DNA of 64,000 nucleotides from Klebsiella indica. Lineage in GTDB: Bacteria > Pseudomonadota > Gammaproteobacteria > Enterobacterales > Enterobacteriaceae. Position 1 is the first letter of the stretch. Each line of letters begins with the position of its first letter. The notes beneath the pieces are model-generated. The model was not told where the DNA came from and searched no databases. It worked only from the letters and a program-made list of their open reading frames with translations. A program made the position numbers and the translations under genes. The stretch is taken from positions 1-64,000 of the forward strand of contig NZ_VCHQ01000003.1 in NCBI RefSeq assembly GCF_005860775.1, given 5' to 3'. Of this stretch, positions 1 through 8,947 are shown piece after piece.

Positions 1-374
1 CACGAGGCGTCGTTGCCCGTCTGCCGGACGAACATCGTTATGGACTTCCCTTGTTGCACGATCGATCAATCGTTATGCGTGCTGTCACCACTACCCCGGT
101 GGGTATGACCGGTGCTTTTCTCACTCTCTTCTCGGTCATCGTCGGCCTTCCCCGTTATTATGGCGTGTCGGCACCCACGACGGCATTTCGAGGCCTGCTC
201 AGTGTTCACTCACGTTACGGCCCGCATAACCCGTTGACTTCCTTAAGAAGCCGTTTCAGGGAGAGCTTCAGCCCATTTGTTACCTCCTGGACCGCCCCCT
301 GTACTTCCGGCCGGAGCGAGAGTTAGCCGGGTCGGACTTTCACCGACGGAAAGATCGTGCCTTGCAAGGCACAC
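1..374 (-). mobile_element. Probable 5' part of a group II intron (minus strand), cut by the window edge
   Basis: Read on the minus strand from 374 downwards, this DNA begins GTGTG, the usual first bases of a bacterial group II intron, exactly where transposase homology stops. It then shows structured, non-coding-looking sequence with a GGTGAAAGTCC-type segment, as expected for intron domain I. The exon would be the IS66-type transposase gene, entered in antisense orientation. The intron-encoded reverse transcriptase/maturase, if present, would lie beyond base 1. No convincing protein is seen here: the plus-strand 91-codon frame over 51-326 has no recognisable family. Assignment rests on the junction and on remembered motif style, not on a structure calculation. 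Confidence 0.4.
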
Positions 375-653
375 ATAACAACATCGCGGAGAATGCTCTG
401 CGAATGGTCAGTCTGGGTCGTAAAAACTACCTGTTCTTCGGCTCTGATCATGGTGGTGAGCGCGGAGCGTTGCTGTACAGCCTGATCGGGACGTGCAAAC
501 TGAACGGCGTGGAGCCGGAAAGCTACCTTCGCTATGTCCTTGACGTCATTGCTGACTGGCCGATAAACCGGGTGAATGAACTGCTCCCCTGGCGCGTCGC
601 ACTGCCAACGGAATAACACATCCCCGTCAATACGGCCCTCGGTGTACGCTTAA
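375..653 (+). pseudogene. IS66-family transposase (TnpC) C-terminal remnant and right end
   Basis: Only the last ~80 residues of an IS66-family transposase remain. The sequence from NNIAENALR through GRKNYLF, GGERGA and LIGTCKLNGV to the closing WPINRVNELLPW matches the conserved C-terminal region of that family and ends in TAA at 614-616. About 35 bp further, CGCTTAA at 647-653 resembles the IS66 terminal repeat (which starts GTAAGCG when read inward), so the element probably ends there. The N-terminal ~400 residues and the two small IS66 accessory genes are absent. The break at 374/375 is the junction with the putative intron. Non-functional remnant. Confidence 0.8.
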
Positions 654-676
654 ACTGTTTCCAGTAGAGGGTACAA

Positions 677-1192
677 ATGGAATATCAAACGTCATTGCAG
701 AAAATATTGTCAGATGACCCTGTAAGAATGAAGATCCTATATACAGTTCGAGCTCTGGAACTCAATGATGGTTGGATTGGGGCAGGATTTGTACGAGATG
801 CTGTTTGGGATTACTTACATGGATATGGGCTAAGTCCGTTTTCTGGTGATGTAGATGTCGTCTGGTTTGACTGTGAGCACTGTAGTCCAGACCATGATCG
901 CTAGCTGGAAGAAAGGCTTAGGCAACAATTACCTTCGTTCGACTGGTCGGTGAAGAATCAAGCCAGAATGCATCAACGTAATGGTGACCAGCCCTATACC
1001 TCAACGGGAAATGCTTTACTGTATTGGCCTGAAACAGCTACTGCCGTAGCTGTCAGATTGGGGAAGGAAGGTCTCGATATCACTGCACCTTATGGACTTT
1101 CTGACTTATTTGAACTGCGTTTACGACCGACTCCTGCATTTGAACGTGAAAAGTTGGATACTTTTTTTACCCATAAATTTTATTCAAGATAG
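677..1192 (+). pseudogene. Nucleotidyltransferase family protein (COG3575-like), broken by an in-frame stop
   Basis: Frame 677-904 and frame 950-1192 are the same reading frame, separated by a single TAG at 902-904. Together they give about 171 codons resembling the small nucleotidyltransferase family protein of enterobacteria: an N-terminal GAGFVRDAVWDYLHG segment, a GDVDVVWFD segment with the acidic pair expected of the nucleotidyltransferase fold, then SVKNQARMH, YWPETATAVAVRL and a C-terminal LFELRLRPTPAFE segment. The stop falls right after the metal-binding region, so the product would lack its C-terminal half unless the codon is read through. No partner gene is nearby; it sits against IS debris, consistent with decay. 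Confidence 0.75.
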
Positions 1193-1261
1193 AAATCTTT
1201 AACTATCTGCATAGCATAACCCCTTCTTAATCAATTATCACTGCAGCATCAAGCTATCACC

Positions 1262-2281
1262 TTAACGCACTTCCCCCTGTGATTCGGCAGCGTCGCGATT
1301 AATACCGAAAATTTGCCACCTGACATGGTTTGCATCGAGGGTGAAAACTGCCGTGGCGAGGGTGTTCTCATCATCCGGATCGTCGGCAGCCAGCCGGTAA
1401 ATAGGCAACACGGCATCATGTTTATCAGAGAGAATGCCTTTTGCCGCTGTGGCGTCAAACGGGTGGTGATTCTCCATCCACTGCGCCAGACGTAGCTGAC
1501 GCGACGCAGAGCTGTCCGTTACTACCTGCTCAACGTAAGCAAGAGCAGCATGCACAAGATGGTTGGCATGTCCGGCCACTGTCGTCAGTGGCATAACAGA
1601 ACAGCCTCGGCCTGTGGCCTCAACACTGAACAGCCGCGTATCGCCCATCTGCCCCAGCATATGATGAAATGCCCCGGCGCGCGGCTGCCCGGTTAGAATG
1701 GCGATGGCCTCGTCGAGGGTGTTTGCATTCAGTGAGGCACGGGCCAGGATCTGGCGCGGCAATCCCTGCGGGCGATGCACTGCACGGATGTTATTAACCG
1801 TGTTAACGATACCTTTTTCATTCACCGCAAAGGTGTGGCCGCAAATCGAACCCGGGTAGGCAAAACTGGTAAAACTCAGACCACACTCCGGATTAATGGT
1901 GACCAGCAAGCAGTCATCACGTAACTGGGGAAAACCATCTTCGTTATGTGCAATAATCCGCTCGCCAGCGGCGTTTATCCCGGCAACCGTTGTACAGCCA
2001 TCCGACGTCGAGCGCACCAGGTCGCCACGGCAGTTCCAGGCAAAGACCTGATCAATGGTGGCCTCCAGCCCCTGCGCCAGCCCTTCCAGCTCCTGCCAGA
2101 TTTGCGGGTAATGCGTCTGCACCATAGCACGCATTGCATGGGTCTGAGCGGATGACTGCATGGTCATCACCGTTTGCCACAGCGACGTGAGCGCCAGCTT
2201 CTGATGCCAGGCTTCACGGCCAAATGCGCCAAGTTGCAGGCCAATTTCAAACAGGGAACCACTGATGTCGATTTTTTTCAT
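1262..2281 (-). CDS. C45 family autoproteolytic acyltransferase/hydrolase (isopenicillin N acyltransferase-like)
   Basis: A 339-residue protein of the Ntn-hydrolase C45/AAT family, related to acyl-CoA:6-aminopenicillanate acyltransferase. The expected catalytic nucleophile is the Cys in the motif DGCTTVAG (about residue 96), which would become the new N-terminus after self-cleavage. Downstream conserved pieces include RIIAHNEDG, GICGHTFAVNEKGI-like and NNIR. Enzymes of this family cleave or form amide bonds of acyl amino acids or peptides. It is the last gene of a minus-strand run behind a polar amino-acid ABC importer (20 bp gap), so a role in releasing an amino acid from an imported conjugate is a reasonable inference; the substrate is unknown. 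No signal peptide, so likely cytoplasmic. Confidence 0.8.
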   Translation of the reverse strand: MKKIDISGSLFEIGLQLGAFGREAWHQKLALTSLWQTVMTMQSSAQTHAMRAMVQTHYPQIWQELEGLAQGLEATIDQVFAWNCRGDLVRSTSDGCTTVAGINAAGERIIAHNEDGFPQLRDDCLLVTINPECGLSFTSFAYPGSICGHTFAVNEKGIVNTVNNIRAVHRPQGLPRQILARASLNANTLDEAIAILTGQPRAGAFHHMLGQMGDTRLFSVEATGRGCSVMPLTTVAGHANHLVHAALAYVEQVVTDSSASRQLRLAQWMENHHPFDATAAKGILSDKHDAVLPIYRLAADDPDDENTLATAVFTLDANHVRWQIFGINRDAAESQGEVR

Positions 2282-2300
2282 GCGATGAATTCACTTCTGT

Positions 2301-3029
2301 TCAGGAAACGTGCTGTAAAAATTCTTTCAGGCGCAGATTGCTACTGGCATTCAGCAGGATATCAGGCGGGCCGTCTTCGGCAATGGTTCCACCATCAATA
2401 AAAATCAGCCGTGACGCCACATCGCGTGCAAAGCCAATCTCGTGCGTCACAATGACCATTGTCATCCCCTCATCAGCCAGTGAACGCATCACTTTCAATA
2501 CTTCATGGCGCAACTCCGGGTCGAGCGCAGAGGTTGGCTCATCAAACAGCATCATTTTCGGTTTTACCGCCAGCGCACGGGCAATAGCCACGCGTTGCTG
2601 CTGGCCACCAGAAAGCTCAGAAGGATAGTGATCGGCTCGTTCGCGCAGCCCAACACGATCCAGCAGTGTCAGTGCCTGTTCGCGGGCTACCGCTTTACTC
2701 ATTTTACGCACGCGGATAGGCCCAAACATCACATTTTCCAGCGCCGTCAGGTGCGGAAACAGGTGAAATTGCTGAAACACCATCCCCGCTTCGCGGCGGA
2801 TATCGCACTCATTGACGTGGGGATCTGTCAGGTGCATCCCGGCAACCAGCAAGGTGCCGGAGGAGATCTCTTCCAGTTTATTGATGCAACGCAGCAGCGT
2901 CGATTTTCCTGAACCGGAAGGACCGATAATAACCACCACTTCACCGGAATCAATTTTCAGATTGATATCGTGCAGTACCTGCGTGGTGCCGAAATGTTTA
3001 GCGACCGCGCTAAATTCAACCATGCTCAT
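2301..3029 (-). CDS. Polar amino-acid ABC transporter, ATP-binding protein
   Basis: A 242-residue GlnQ/HisP-type ATPase when started at ATG 3029, which overlaps the permease stop as ATGA (3026-3029). A longer frame to 3077 exists but would intrude into the permease. It carries a Walker A loop (GPSGSGKST), the signature LSGGQQQR, Walker B followed by DEPTSALDP, and a switch histidine in VIVTHEIGF. It energises the inner-membrane importer formed with the next gene upstream and the periplasmic binding protein. The C-terminal segment [11 protein letters not shown] is typical of the polar amino-acid subfamily. Confidence 0.9.
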   Translation of the reverse strand: MSMVEFSAVAKHFGTTQVLHDINLKIDSGEVVVIIGPSGSGKSTLLRCINKLEEISSGTLLVAGMHLTDPHVNECDIRREAGMVFQQFHLFPHLTALENVMFGPIRVRKMSKAVAREQALTLLDRVGLRERADHYPSELSGGQQQRVAIARALAVKPKMMLFDEPTSALDPELRHEVLKVMRSLADEGMTMVIVTHEIGFARDVASRLIFIDGGTIAEDGPPDILLNASSNLRLKEFLQHVS

Positions 3030-3682
3030 AAAATATGTATCCTTTTCTCCAGTTGCTTCAACAGGAAACTCAGGCACAGGGTGACGGCAAGGTAGATCAA
3101 GGCTACTGCTGTCCAGACTTCAAGGGCACGGAAGTTCCCGGCAATGATCTCCTGACCCTGACGCGTTAATTCCGCGACGCCGATAACAATAAAAAGCGAG
3201 GTATCTTTGATGCTGATTATCCACTGATTACCCAGCGCAGGGATCATGCGACGCAATGCCAGCGGCATAATCACGTACCACAGCGTTGCGCGCTGAGATA
3301 ATCCCATCGCCAGACTGGCCTCTTTAAACCCTTTATTGATGGACAAAATCGCGCCGCGTGTGATTTCCGCAATATACGCACCAGAGTTAATAATAATGGT
3401 GACAATTGCAGCCGTAATAGGGTCGATACGAATAGGCAGTACCATTGGCAATGCAAAATAGATAAACATTACCTGAACCATAATTGGCGTGCCGCGAATC
3501 AGTTCGACGAAAATTAATGAAAGCGTTTTCGCGATACCGTTTCCCAATGCTCGACAGGTTCCTGCCAGCAGGCCAATAATAAAACCACCTGCTAAACCGA
3601 CCATTGAGATCAATATTGTCAGTTGAAGCCCCTGTAACAACAGTGGCAGCGATTCCCATATATATTTCGTTTCGAAATTCAT
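3026..3682 (-). CDS. Polar amino-acid ABC transporter, permease
   Basis: A 218-residue inner-membrane protein of the HisM/GlnP family with about five hydrophobic spans. The EAA loop that contacts the ATPase is visible as [11 protein letters not shown] near residues 140-150. An N-terminal [15 protein letters not shown] stretch is characteristic of these permeases. Only one permease is encoded, so it probably works as a homodimer. It overlaps the ATPase gene by four bases and is followed upstream by the binding protein gene after 53 bp, all one transcription unit. Confidence 0.9.
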   Translation of the reverse strand: MNFETKYIWESLPLLLQGLQLTILISMVGLAGGFIIGLLAGTCRALGNGIAKTLSLIFVELIRGTPIMVQVMFIYFALPMVLPIRIDPITAAIVTIIINSGAYIAEITRGAILSINKGFKEASLAMGLSQRATLWYVIMPLALRRMIPALGNQWIISIKDTSLFIVIGVAELTRQGQEIIAGNFRALEVWTAVALIYLAVTLCLSFLLKQLEKRIHIL

Positions 3683-3735
3683 AATGCGGTCTATTCACTC
3701 TCGGTTCAGGCCGGAGTTACCCGGCCTGACGGGGG

Positions 3736-4488
3736 TTATTTAGGTTGTTTGTTAAACCATTTGAAATAAATTTTTCTGTAGGTGCCATCCGCACGTAATG
3801 CCTGTAACGCGGCATCGACTTTCGGTGTCAGACTGCTGTTTTTCTGCATTGCAAAACCATATTGCTGCGGCAGAATGCTGTCCGTTTCCCCGACCGATTT
3901 CACCTTGCCGTCACCGGCGGTTTTCACGTAGTACAGCACGTTAGGGGAGTCGTGTACTACCGCATCAAGGTTGCCTGCCTGCAAGTCGAGATAGGCGTTA
4001 TCAATGTTAGGGAATTCGACATAGTTGGCCTTATATTTAGATTTCATGAAACTTGCGGCTGCGGTGCCCTGCTTCAGCCCCACTTTTTTGCCGACCAGGT
4101 CGCTGAATTTGGTGATGGAATTATCACCGATCTTTACCGCCATTAAGAGATCCGCATCGTAGTAACCCTGGCTGAAATCAACGACCTGTTTACGGGCATC
4201 GGTAATGGTGATCCCGGCCATTGCCACATCCAGATTGCGCGATTGCAACCCCGGGATTAAGCCACCGAAATCCATAGGACGTAATTCGTAGCTGACATTC
4301 ATTTTTTTCGCAATGGCATCCCATAAATCGATATCAAAACCGACATATTTATCGCCTTGCTTAAATTCAAATGGAACGAACGCCGTATCCACACCCACTA
4401 ATAATTTATCTTGTGCCATTGCGGCAAAACTTACCGAACAGGCTACCAGTGCCAGTGTAATCTTTAATTTTTTCAATAATTCAGACAT
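3736..4488 (-). CDS. Polar amino-acid ABC transporter, periplasmic binding protein (GlnH-like)
   Basis: A 250-residue precursor with a clear signal peptide (basic start, hydrophobic core, AMA-Q cleavage near residue 25). The mature part has the family-3 solute-binding pattern: GVDTAFVPFEF, KYVGFDIDLWDAIAKKM, LDVAMAGITIT, and a GLKQGTAAA ligand loop. It resembles glutamine-binding protein GlnH and is 250 residues like it, but identity of the ligand cannot be read. A GAGGG-type ribosome site lies just ahead of the ATG. It is the first gene of the importer unit. The 132-bp gap to the next upstream gene (4489-4620) is AT-rich and probably holds the promoter. Confidence 0.9.
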   Translation of the reverse strand: MSELLKKLKITLALVACSVSFAAMAQDKLLVGVDTAFVPFEFKQGDKYVGFDIDLWDAIAKKMNVSYELRPMDFGGLIPGLQSRNLDVAMAGITITDARKQVVDFSQGYYDADLLMAVKIGDNSITKFSDLVGKKVGLKQGTAAASFMKSKYKANYVEFPNIDNAYLDLQAGNLDAVVHDSPNVLYYVKTAGDGKVKSVGETDSILPQQYGFAMQKNSSLTPKVDAALQALRADGTYRKIYFKWFNKQPK

Positions 4489-4620
4489 AATAACCCTCAG
4501 CGTAATTAAGATAGCAAACAGGAGTTCTTGCGCAATATCATAAAAATGATATTACTGATGACAATAAAAATTGTATCTTTACATTCACACGCGATATAGA
4601 AATGAATGCGTACGAATTAT

Positions 4621-5172
4621 TTATGCTGGAACAATAAAATCCCCGGTGTCGGGTACTGGCGTCTGCGCACCGTTCATGATCATTGAAAGAAAGCTGTAAT
4701 AACCGTTGATGCCAATCAGATCGACAACGCCCTTTTCACCCCACAGGTCGATTGCCTGTTGCCAGATGTCGTCGCTGACTTTTTTATGCTGATGCAACTG
4801 TTGGCAAAAATGGTAAACCACCCATTCATCAGTCGCCAGGTCCTCTGGCGGACGCTGTTCATTAATCGCCCGTACCGCTTGTGCAGCGATCCCTTTTTCC
4901 CTGGCGATTGGCGCATGAATAGCCCATTCAACCGGCTGAGACCAGTGACGCGCGGTAAGCAGGATTGCCAGTTCCGACAGCCGCTGCCCCAGCGCGCTAC
5001 GGTAGCGCAGATACTCCCCCATTCTCTGCGCATGCGCCATCAGTTCCGGGCTGCGCAACAACGGTTCAAACGGCGGCAGCAACGCACCGCGCGGGCCGTT
5101 GATAATCTCCTCCGCAAGCTGGCGTTGTTCATCGCTCCACTGCTGTTCTGACAACGCAGGTAAACGATTCAT
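4621..5172 (-). CDS. Carboxymuconolactone decarboxylase-like (AhpD-fold) protein
   Basis: A 183-residue all-helical protein of the carboxymuconolactone decarboxylase superfamily. The segments RQLAEEIINGPRG, LSELAILLTARHW, EWAIHAPIA and VVDLIGINGYYSFLSMIMN follow the family pattern. The redox CxxC pair of AhpD is absent (the motif region reads WAIHAP), so it belongs to the non-redox branch, which includes decarboxylases and many uncharacterised proteins. Its ATG overlaps the stop of the aminotransferase (ATGA at 5169-5172), so the two are translationally coupled and likely act in the same pathway. Confidence 0.8.
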   Translation of the reverse strand: MNRLPALSEQQWSDEQRQLAEEIINGPRGALLPPFEPLLRSPELMAHAQRMGEYLRYRSALGQRLSELAILLTARHWSQPVEWAIHAPIAREKGIAAQAVRAINEQRPPEDLATDEWVVYHFCQQLHQHKKVSDDIWQQAIDLWGEKGVVDLIGINGYYSFLSMIMNGAQTPVPDTGDFIVPA

Positions 5173-6512
5173 AGCTGTCGTCTCGCCAGTTTATGCGTCT
5201 CTTCGCTGATAACCTTGTGCAGGGTATCAACTACGAAATCTAGTTCTGAACGGCTGACAATAAACGGTGGTGCAATCAGGATATGATCGCCCAGTTGACC
5301 ATCAATGGTTCCACCCATCGGATAGACCAACAGCCCATGCGCCACGCACTGCGCTTTGATAGCGGCATGAAGTTTCAGCGCCGGATCAAATGGTGTTTTG
5401 CTGGCTTTATCGCTTACCAGTTCCACACCGGCGAACAAACCGCGACCGCGCGTATTACCGACATACGGTAACCCGCCCAGAACGTCATGCAGCGCCTGCT
5501 GTAAATACGCGCCCTGCTGCTGCACTTGTTCCAGCAAATGATCACGCTCAATAACCTGTTGCACCGCCAGTGCAGCCGCTGCTGCTGTCGGGTGGCAGAT
5601 ATAGGTGTGACCATGCTGGAACATTCCGCTGCCGGCTTGCAGCGCGGCAACAATTTTCTCACTGGCCAGCACCGCACCAATGGGCTGGTAACCTCCACCT
5701 AACCCTTTTGCGATGGTCACGATATCAGGGACAACACCATCCTGCTCAAAGGCGTGCAGCGTGCCGGTACGACCCATGCCGCACATCACCTCATCGGCGA
5801 TATACAGAATGCTGTATTTATCACACAATCTACGAACGCCTTGCAGATAACCCGGCGTAGGCGGCGTTGCACCGGTGGTTGCGCCAACCACCGTTTCGGC
5901 ACAAAAACCGATAATTTTTTCCGGCCCGGCCTCCAGAATTGCCGCTTCGAGTTCGCCAAGCAGACGTTCGGTGTACTGCTGCTGGCTTTCACCCGCTGCA
6001 CGGTCGCGGTACTCATTACAGGCTGATACGCGCACCACATCCATCAGCAGCGGCGCGAACTGGCGGCGACGCCACTCATTACCGCCGACTGCCAGTGCCC
6101 CCAGCGTATTGCCGTGGTAGCTTTGTTTACGAGCAATAAACAGCGTGCGCTCCGGCTGCCCGATCTCAACAAAATACTGGCGCGCCAGTTTCAGCGCCGT
6201 TTCAACTGCTTCCGATCCGCCAGAAACGAAATAGGCGTAGCTGAGGGAACCGGGCGCAGTGCGGACGAGTTGCTCTGCCAGTTGTTCCACCGTATCGCTG
6301 GTGAAAAAACTGGTATGGGCATAGGCCAGTTGATCGATCTGTCGGTGCATCGCCGCCAGCACATCCGGGTGGGCGTGACCCAGACAAGAAACCGCTGCAC
6401 CGCCGCAGGCATCCAGATAGCGTTTACCACTGGCATCCGTAATGTAAGCCCCTTGTGCACTGACCGCCACGGCTGGCGTGGTACGGAGGCTGCGGTGAAT
6501 GATTTGACTCAT
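5169..6512 (-). CDS. Class III PLP-dependent aminotransferase
   Basis: A 447-residue fold-type I aminotransferase of the class III (omega-amino acid / acetylornithine-like) family. Seen are the N-terminal RYLDACGGAAV and GHAHPDV segments, FVSGGSEAVETALKLARQY for phosphate binding, the aspartate in YIADEVMCGMGRTG that contacts the pyridine nitrogen, and the Schiff-base lysine in IAKGLGGGYQPIGA. The substrate is not deducible; such enzymes use omega-amino acids, polyamine derivatives or beta-amino acids. It lies downstream of the RpiR-type regulator gene and upstream of the coupled carboxymuconolactone-decarboxylase-like gene. Confidence 0.88.
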   Translation of the reverse strand: MSQIIHRSLRTTPAVAVSAQGAYITDASGKRYLDACGGAAVSCLGHAHPDVLAAMHRQIDQLAYAHTSFFTSDTVEQLAEQLVRTAPGSLSYAYFVSGGSEAVETALKLARQYFVEIGQPERTLFIARKQSYHGNTLGALAVGGNEWRRRQFAPLLMDVVRVSACNEYRDRAAGESQQQYTERLLGELEAAILEAGPEKIIGFCAETVVGATTGATPPTPGYLQGVRRLCDKYSILYIADEVMCGMGRTGTLHAFEQDGVVPDIVTIAKGLGGGYQPIGAVLASEKIVAALQAGSGMFQHGHTYICHPTAAAAALAVQQVIERDHLLEQVQQQGAYLQQALHDVLGGLPYVGNTRGRGLFAGVELVSDKASKTPFDPALKLHAAIKAQCVAHGLLVYPMGGTIDGQLGDHILIAPPFIVSRSELDFVVDTLHKVISEETHKLARRQL

Positions 6513-6631
6513 GCTTTTTTTCCTGCTTTAGAAAATCGCTTTCGCGTAAGTTGAAAGCATCTTGCAGGATCCATTTGAATCTCGTCAATGCAATAATGAT
6601 TCAAATGCATTTCATTTTCTTATGATGGAGG

Positions 6632-6646
6632 CAAATGAATCATTTG
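6632..6646. promoter_or_regulatory. Inverted repeat CAAATGA-A-TCATTTG upstream of the aminotransferase gene
   Basis: A perfect 7-bp inverted repeat around one base, immediately beyond the stop codon of the RpiR-type gene and upstream of the aminotransferase start. The related words AATGATTCAAATGCATTT occur about 35 bp closer to the start (near 6593-6612). Repeated AAATGA/TCATTT halves suggest an operator for the neighbouring RpiR-type regulator. Function is inferred from position and symmetry only. Confidence 0.4.
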
Positions 6647-7504
6647 TCAGGGTTTTCCGGGCATCACATATGCCCCGGAGCTTTGAAGATAACGTTCTGC
6701 GCTCTCAATTTTACTCACCGCCTCCCGTCCGTGGTGAGCAACAAGCATTGCCAGCAAACACTCTGCGACACCCATGCCGGCTGCCACCGAAGGGAAAAAT
6801 GACGGACTGCTGAGGGAGAACAGCAACGTGCAATCCGCAGTCTGCGCTAGCGGTGAAACCGGTGAGTCAGTGATGGCGATAATCCGTGCCCCGGCCTCCC
6901 TGGCTGCATTGAGAACGTCGAGGGACTCGCGGGAATATGGCGCAAAGCTGGTCAATAACAGACAGTCTTCCGCCGTGATCTCGCGAGTGAACACTTCGAT
7001 ATTACTGGCCAGTCCGTCAATCAGCGACGCCTGGCGATTGAACAATCGGTAGACATAAAACAACGACCAGGCAATCGGAAAGCTGGCGCGGAAGCCGCAA
7101 ATATAAACCTGTATCGCTTCATCCAGCAGCGTAACTGCTTGCTGCATTGACTGCTGATTCTCAGCCTGTGTGAAGGCCAGATTGGCCTGATGCGCGAGGA
7201 ACACCTCTTCGTACAGCGCAGGTTGCGTTCCTTTAGCGATCAGCTTTTCCGCTTTAGATACATATGTATCATTTCGCAAGCCAATATCGTCGATAAAAGC
7301 GTTTTTTAGCTCCCCCCAACCGTTATAACCCAGACGCTGCGCCAGCCGTAATAGCGTGGCAGGTTTAACCTTGGCTTCTGCGGCGAAAGCGCGCATGGAT
7401 TGCACCACTAACTGGTTGGTGTTTTGCAGGGAAAATTCTGCCGCGCGCTGGAGTTCAGGCGACAGCAGGCTGAACTGACTCACAATGTTTTCACGAAGAT
7501 TCAT
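6647..7504 (-). CDS. MurR/RpiR family transcriptional regulator
   Basis: A 285-residue regulator with an N-terminal RpiR-type helix-turn-helix (about residues 1-75; AKVKPATLLRLAQRLGYNGW is the recognition region) and a C-terminal SIS domain (about 115-255), which in this family usually binds a sugar phosphate or similar ligand. It is the first gene of the minus-strand amino-acid-conjugate cluster, and probably controls it. An IS630-type element lies 62 bp beyond its start, so its own promoter may have been altered by the insertion. Confidence 0.85.
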   Translation of the reverse strand: MNLRENIVSQFSLLSPELQRAAEFSLQNTNQLVVQSMRAFAAEAKVKPATLLRLAQRLGYNGWGELKNAFIDDIGLRNDTYVSKAEKLIAKGTQPALYEEVFLAHQANLAFTQAENQQSMQQAVTLLDEAIQVYICGFRASFPIAWSLFYVYRLFNRQASLIDGLASNIEVFTREITAEDCLLLTSFAPYSRESLDVLNAAREAGARIIAITDSPVSPLAQTADCTLLFSLSSPSFFPSVAAGMGVAECLLAMLVAHHGREAVSKIESAERYLQSSGAYVMPGKP

Positions 7505-7566
7505 GGTGTTTCGTTATCATCCGAAAGAGTGTATGCGGCGGAAATCCAGCCGATGAAAAAAGTATA

Positions 7567-8666
7567 TATACCCAATAAACCTCAAGACACAGATTTGAGC
7601 ACCTGAAAATTATCGTTAATTCGGGACGTCAGAGAACCCGCTATCTCCGGTAACGTATGGCTGAAAAATTCAGATATTGCATCCCTGAACTCCCTGCTGT
7701 TGCTGAAGTAGCGGTTATTCCGGGCATGTTCGTTCATTAATTTCCACATTCGTTCTATTGGATTCAGGTTTGGACTGTACGGCGGGAGATAATGGAGTTT
7801 TATATTCACCACTTCCGCCCAGTCTTTCACTAAAAGTGAACGGTGATAACCAGCACCATCCAGAATAACATGCACTTTCTGGTGATAATCCGGATAAATT
7901 TTACGTATCTCATTGAAAAAACGAGATACGTTGTATTCATTTATGGTTTTATATTCACAGATTAATGGGTGCTCCGGGGCCTTCAGATTCAGCGCCCCCA
8001 TGATATTCAGCCGTGTACGACTGCCTGTTGTTTTTACCGCTTTTCTCTGGCCTTTACGTATCCAGCCATAACCTATTTTGGTGGCCTGAGTCGGATGGAC
8101 AGCATCAATAAAAAGAACCGGTTCATCACCCGCGGTGGCTTTGAGTTCTTCATAATATTCAATGAATTGCTTTTGTTTCTCTTCACTGAATTTATGCGGG
8201 ACGCCTGACGGTTTTTTGTAAGTGAAACCGTTCCGGTGCAGCCACTTATTCATTCCCGGAATACTGAAAACGATGTTCCATGTCCGTGCGACAAACGCGA
8301 CGATATCACGGGTATGGTAAAATAAATTATCGGATAACTGGCTGATTAAAAAGGCCGTTTGTTCAGCGCTGAGTTTGCTGTCTGAGCCTCCATTTTCGGG
8401 CTTCAGCTTGCCTTTGTTCAGAAACTCGCTGATATGGTGGTCAACAGTAGTCTGATGCAGGCGCAAAGCCTGAGCTATCATGGATGAACTCCAGCCTTCG
8501 GAGGCCAGAAGGATAGCTTTAATACGATCCCGGACTCGCCCGTCACGACTGGAGTCATGAAGACGCTCAAGTTCCGCTTTTTGTTGGTCAGTGATGAAGA
8601 TTTTCATGGGGACAGCATGATCTCCTGTTACTGAAAAATCAAGCATCTTCAATGATCACGGGTATA
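7567..8666 (-). mobile_element. IS630-family insertion sequence
   Basis: The element carries one transposase gene on the minus strand. Both ends read inward start TATACCC (left 7567-7573 on the plus strand, right GGGTATA at 8660-8666), and the next bases are imperfectly repeated (AAG A…GATTT words in both). IS630 elements duplicate a TA target, and TA steps border both ends here (…gtaTATA / TATAtca). Total length about 1.1 kb, normal for the family. It looks complete, and separates the RpiR-type regulator from the GPH symporter gene. Confidence 0.75.
7582..8607 (-). CDS. IS630-family transposase
   Basis: A 341-residue DDE transposase when started at the ATG beginning MKIFITDQQK; in-frame upstream ATGs reach 8652 but would lie within the terminal repeat. 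The N-terminal half holds a helix-turn-helix (SSMIAQALRLHQTTVDHHI). The catalytic triad is visible: FIDAVHPTQ (first D), HVILDGAGYH (second D) and PPYSPNLNPIERMW (E), a standard IS630/Tc1-mariner pattern. No frameshift or stop is seen, so the element may be active. Confidence 0.9.
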   Translation of the reverse strand: MKIFITDQQKAELERLHDSSRDGRVRDRIKAILLASEGWSSSMIAQALRLHQTTVDHHISEFLNKGKLKPENGGSDSKLSAEQTAFLISQLSDNLFYHTRDIVAFVARTWNIVFSIPGMNKWLHRNGFTYKKPSGVPHKFSEEKQKQFIEYYEELKATAGDEPVLFIDAVHPTQATKIGYGWIRKGQRKAVKTTGSRTRLNIMGALNLKAPEHPLICEYKTINEYNVSRFFNEIRKIYPDYHQKVHVILDGAGYHRSLLVKDWAEVVNIKLHYLPPYSPNLNPIERMWKLMNEHARNNRYFSNSREFRDAISEFFSHTLPEIAGSLTSRINDNFQVLKSVS

Positions 8667-8947
8667 TATCAGCCATTGAACTGCATAGAGCAGCAAACAG
8701 AACAGCATAAAACGCCGATGGCGCGCTTAACTGACCGGTATTAGTCCAATGGCGGGGATTTTTTACACCCTCATCCTGCTTATTTGCGGTAAGTCACATA
8801 AAACGAAAAAAACAAAATACCGTAATCCATCAGTTAATTTCGACAATTGTTCCCGTGTTGTTCATTACTAATACTGACACCACGTTATCGAAACACTTGA
8901 TAACGAAATACAGAAATGCCTTTTCTATCGTGTACAGGATAATAATA

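Noticed and set aside
51..326. 91-codon plus-strand frame at the left edge
   Set aside because: No family resemblance, poor ribosome site, and it runs antisense through DNA that looks like intron domain I.
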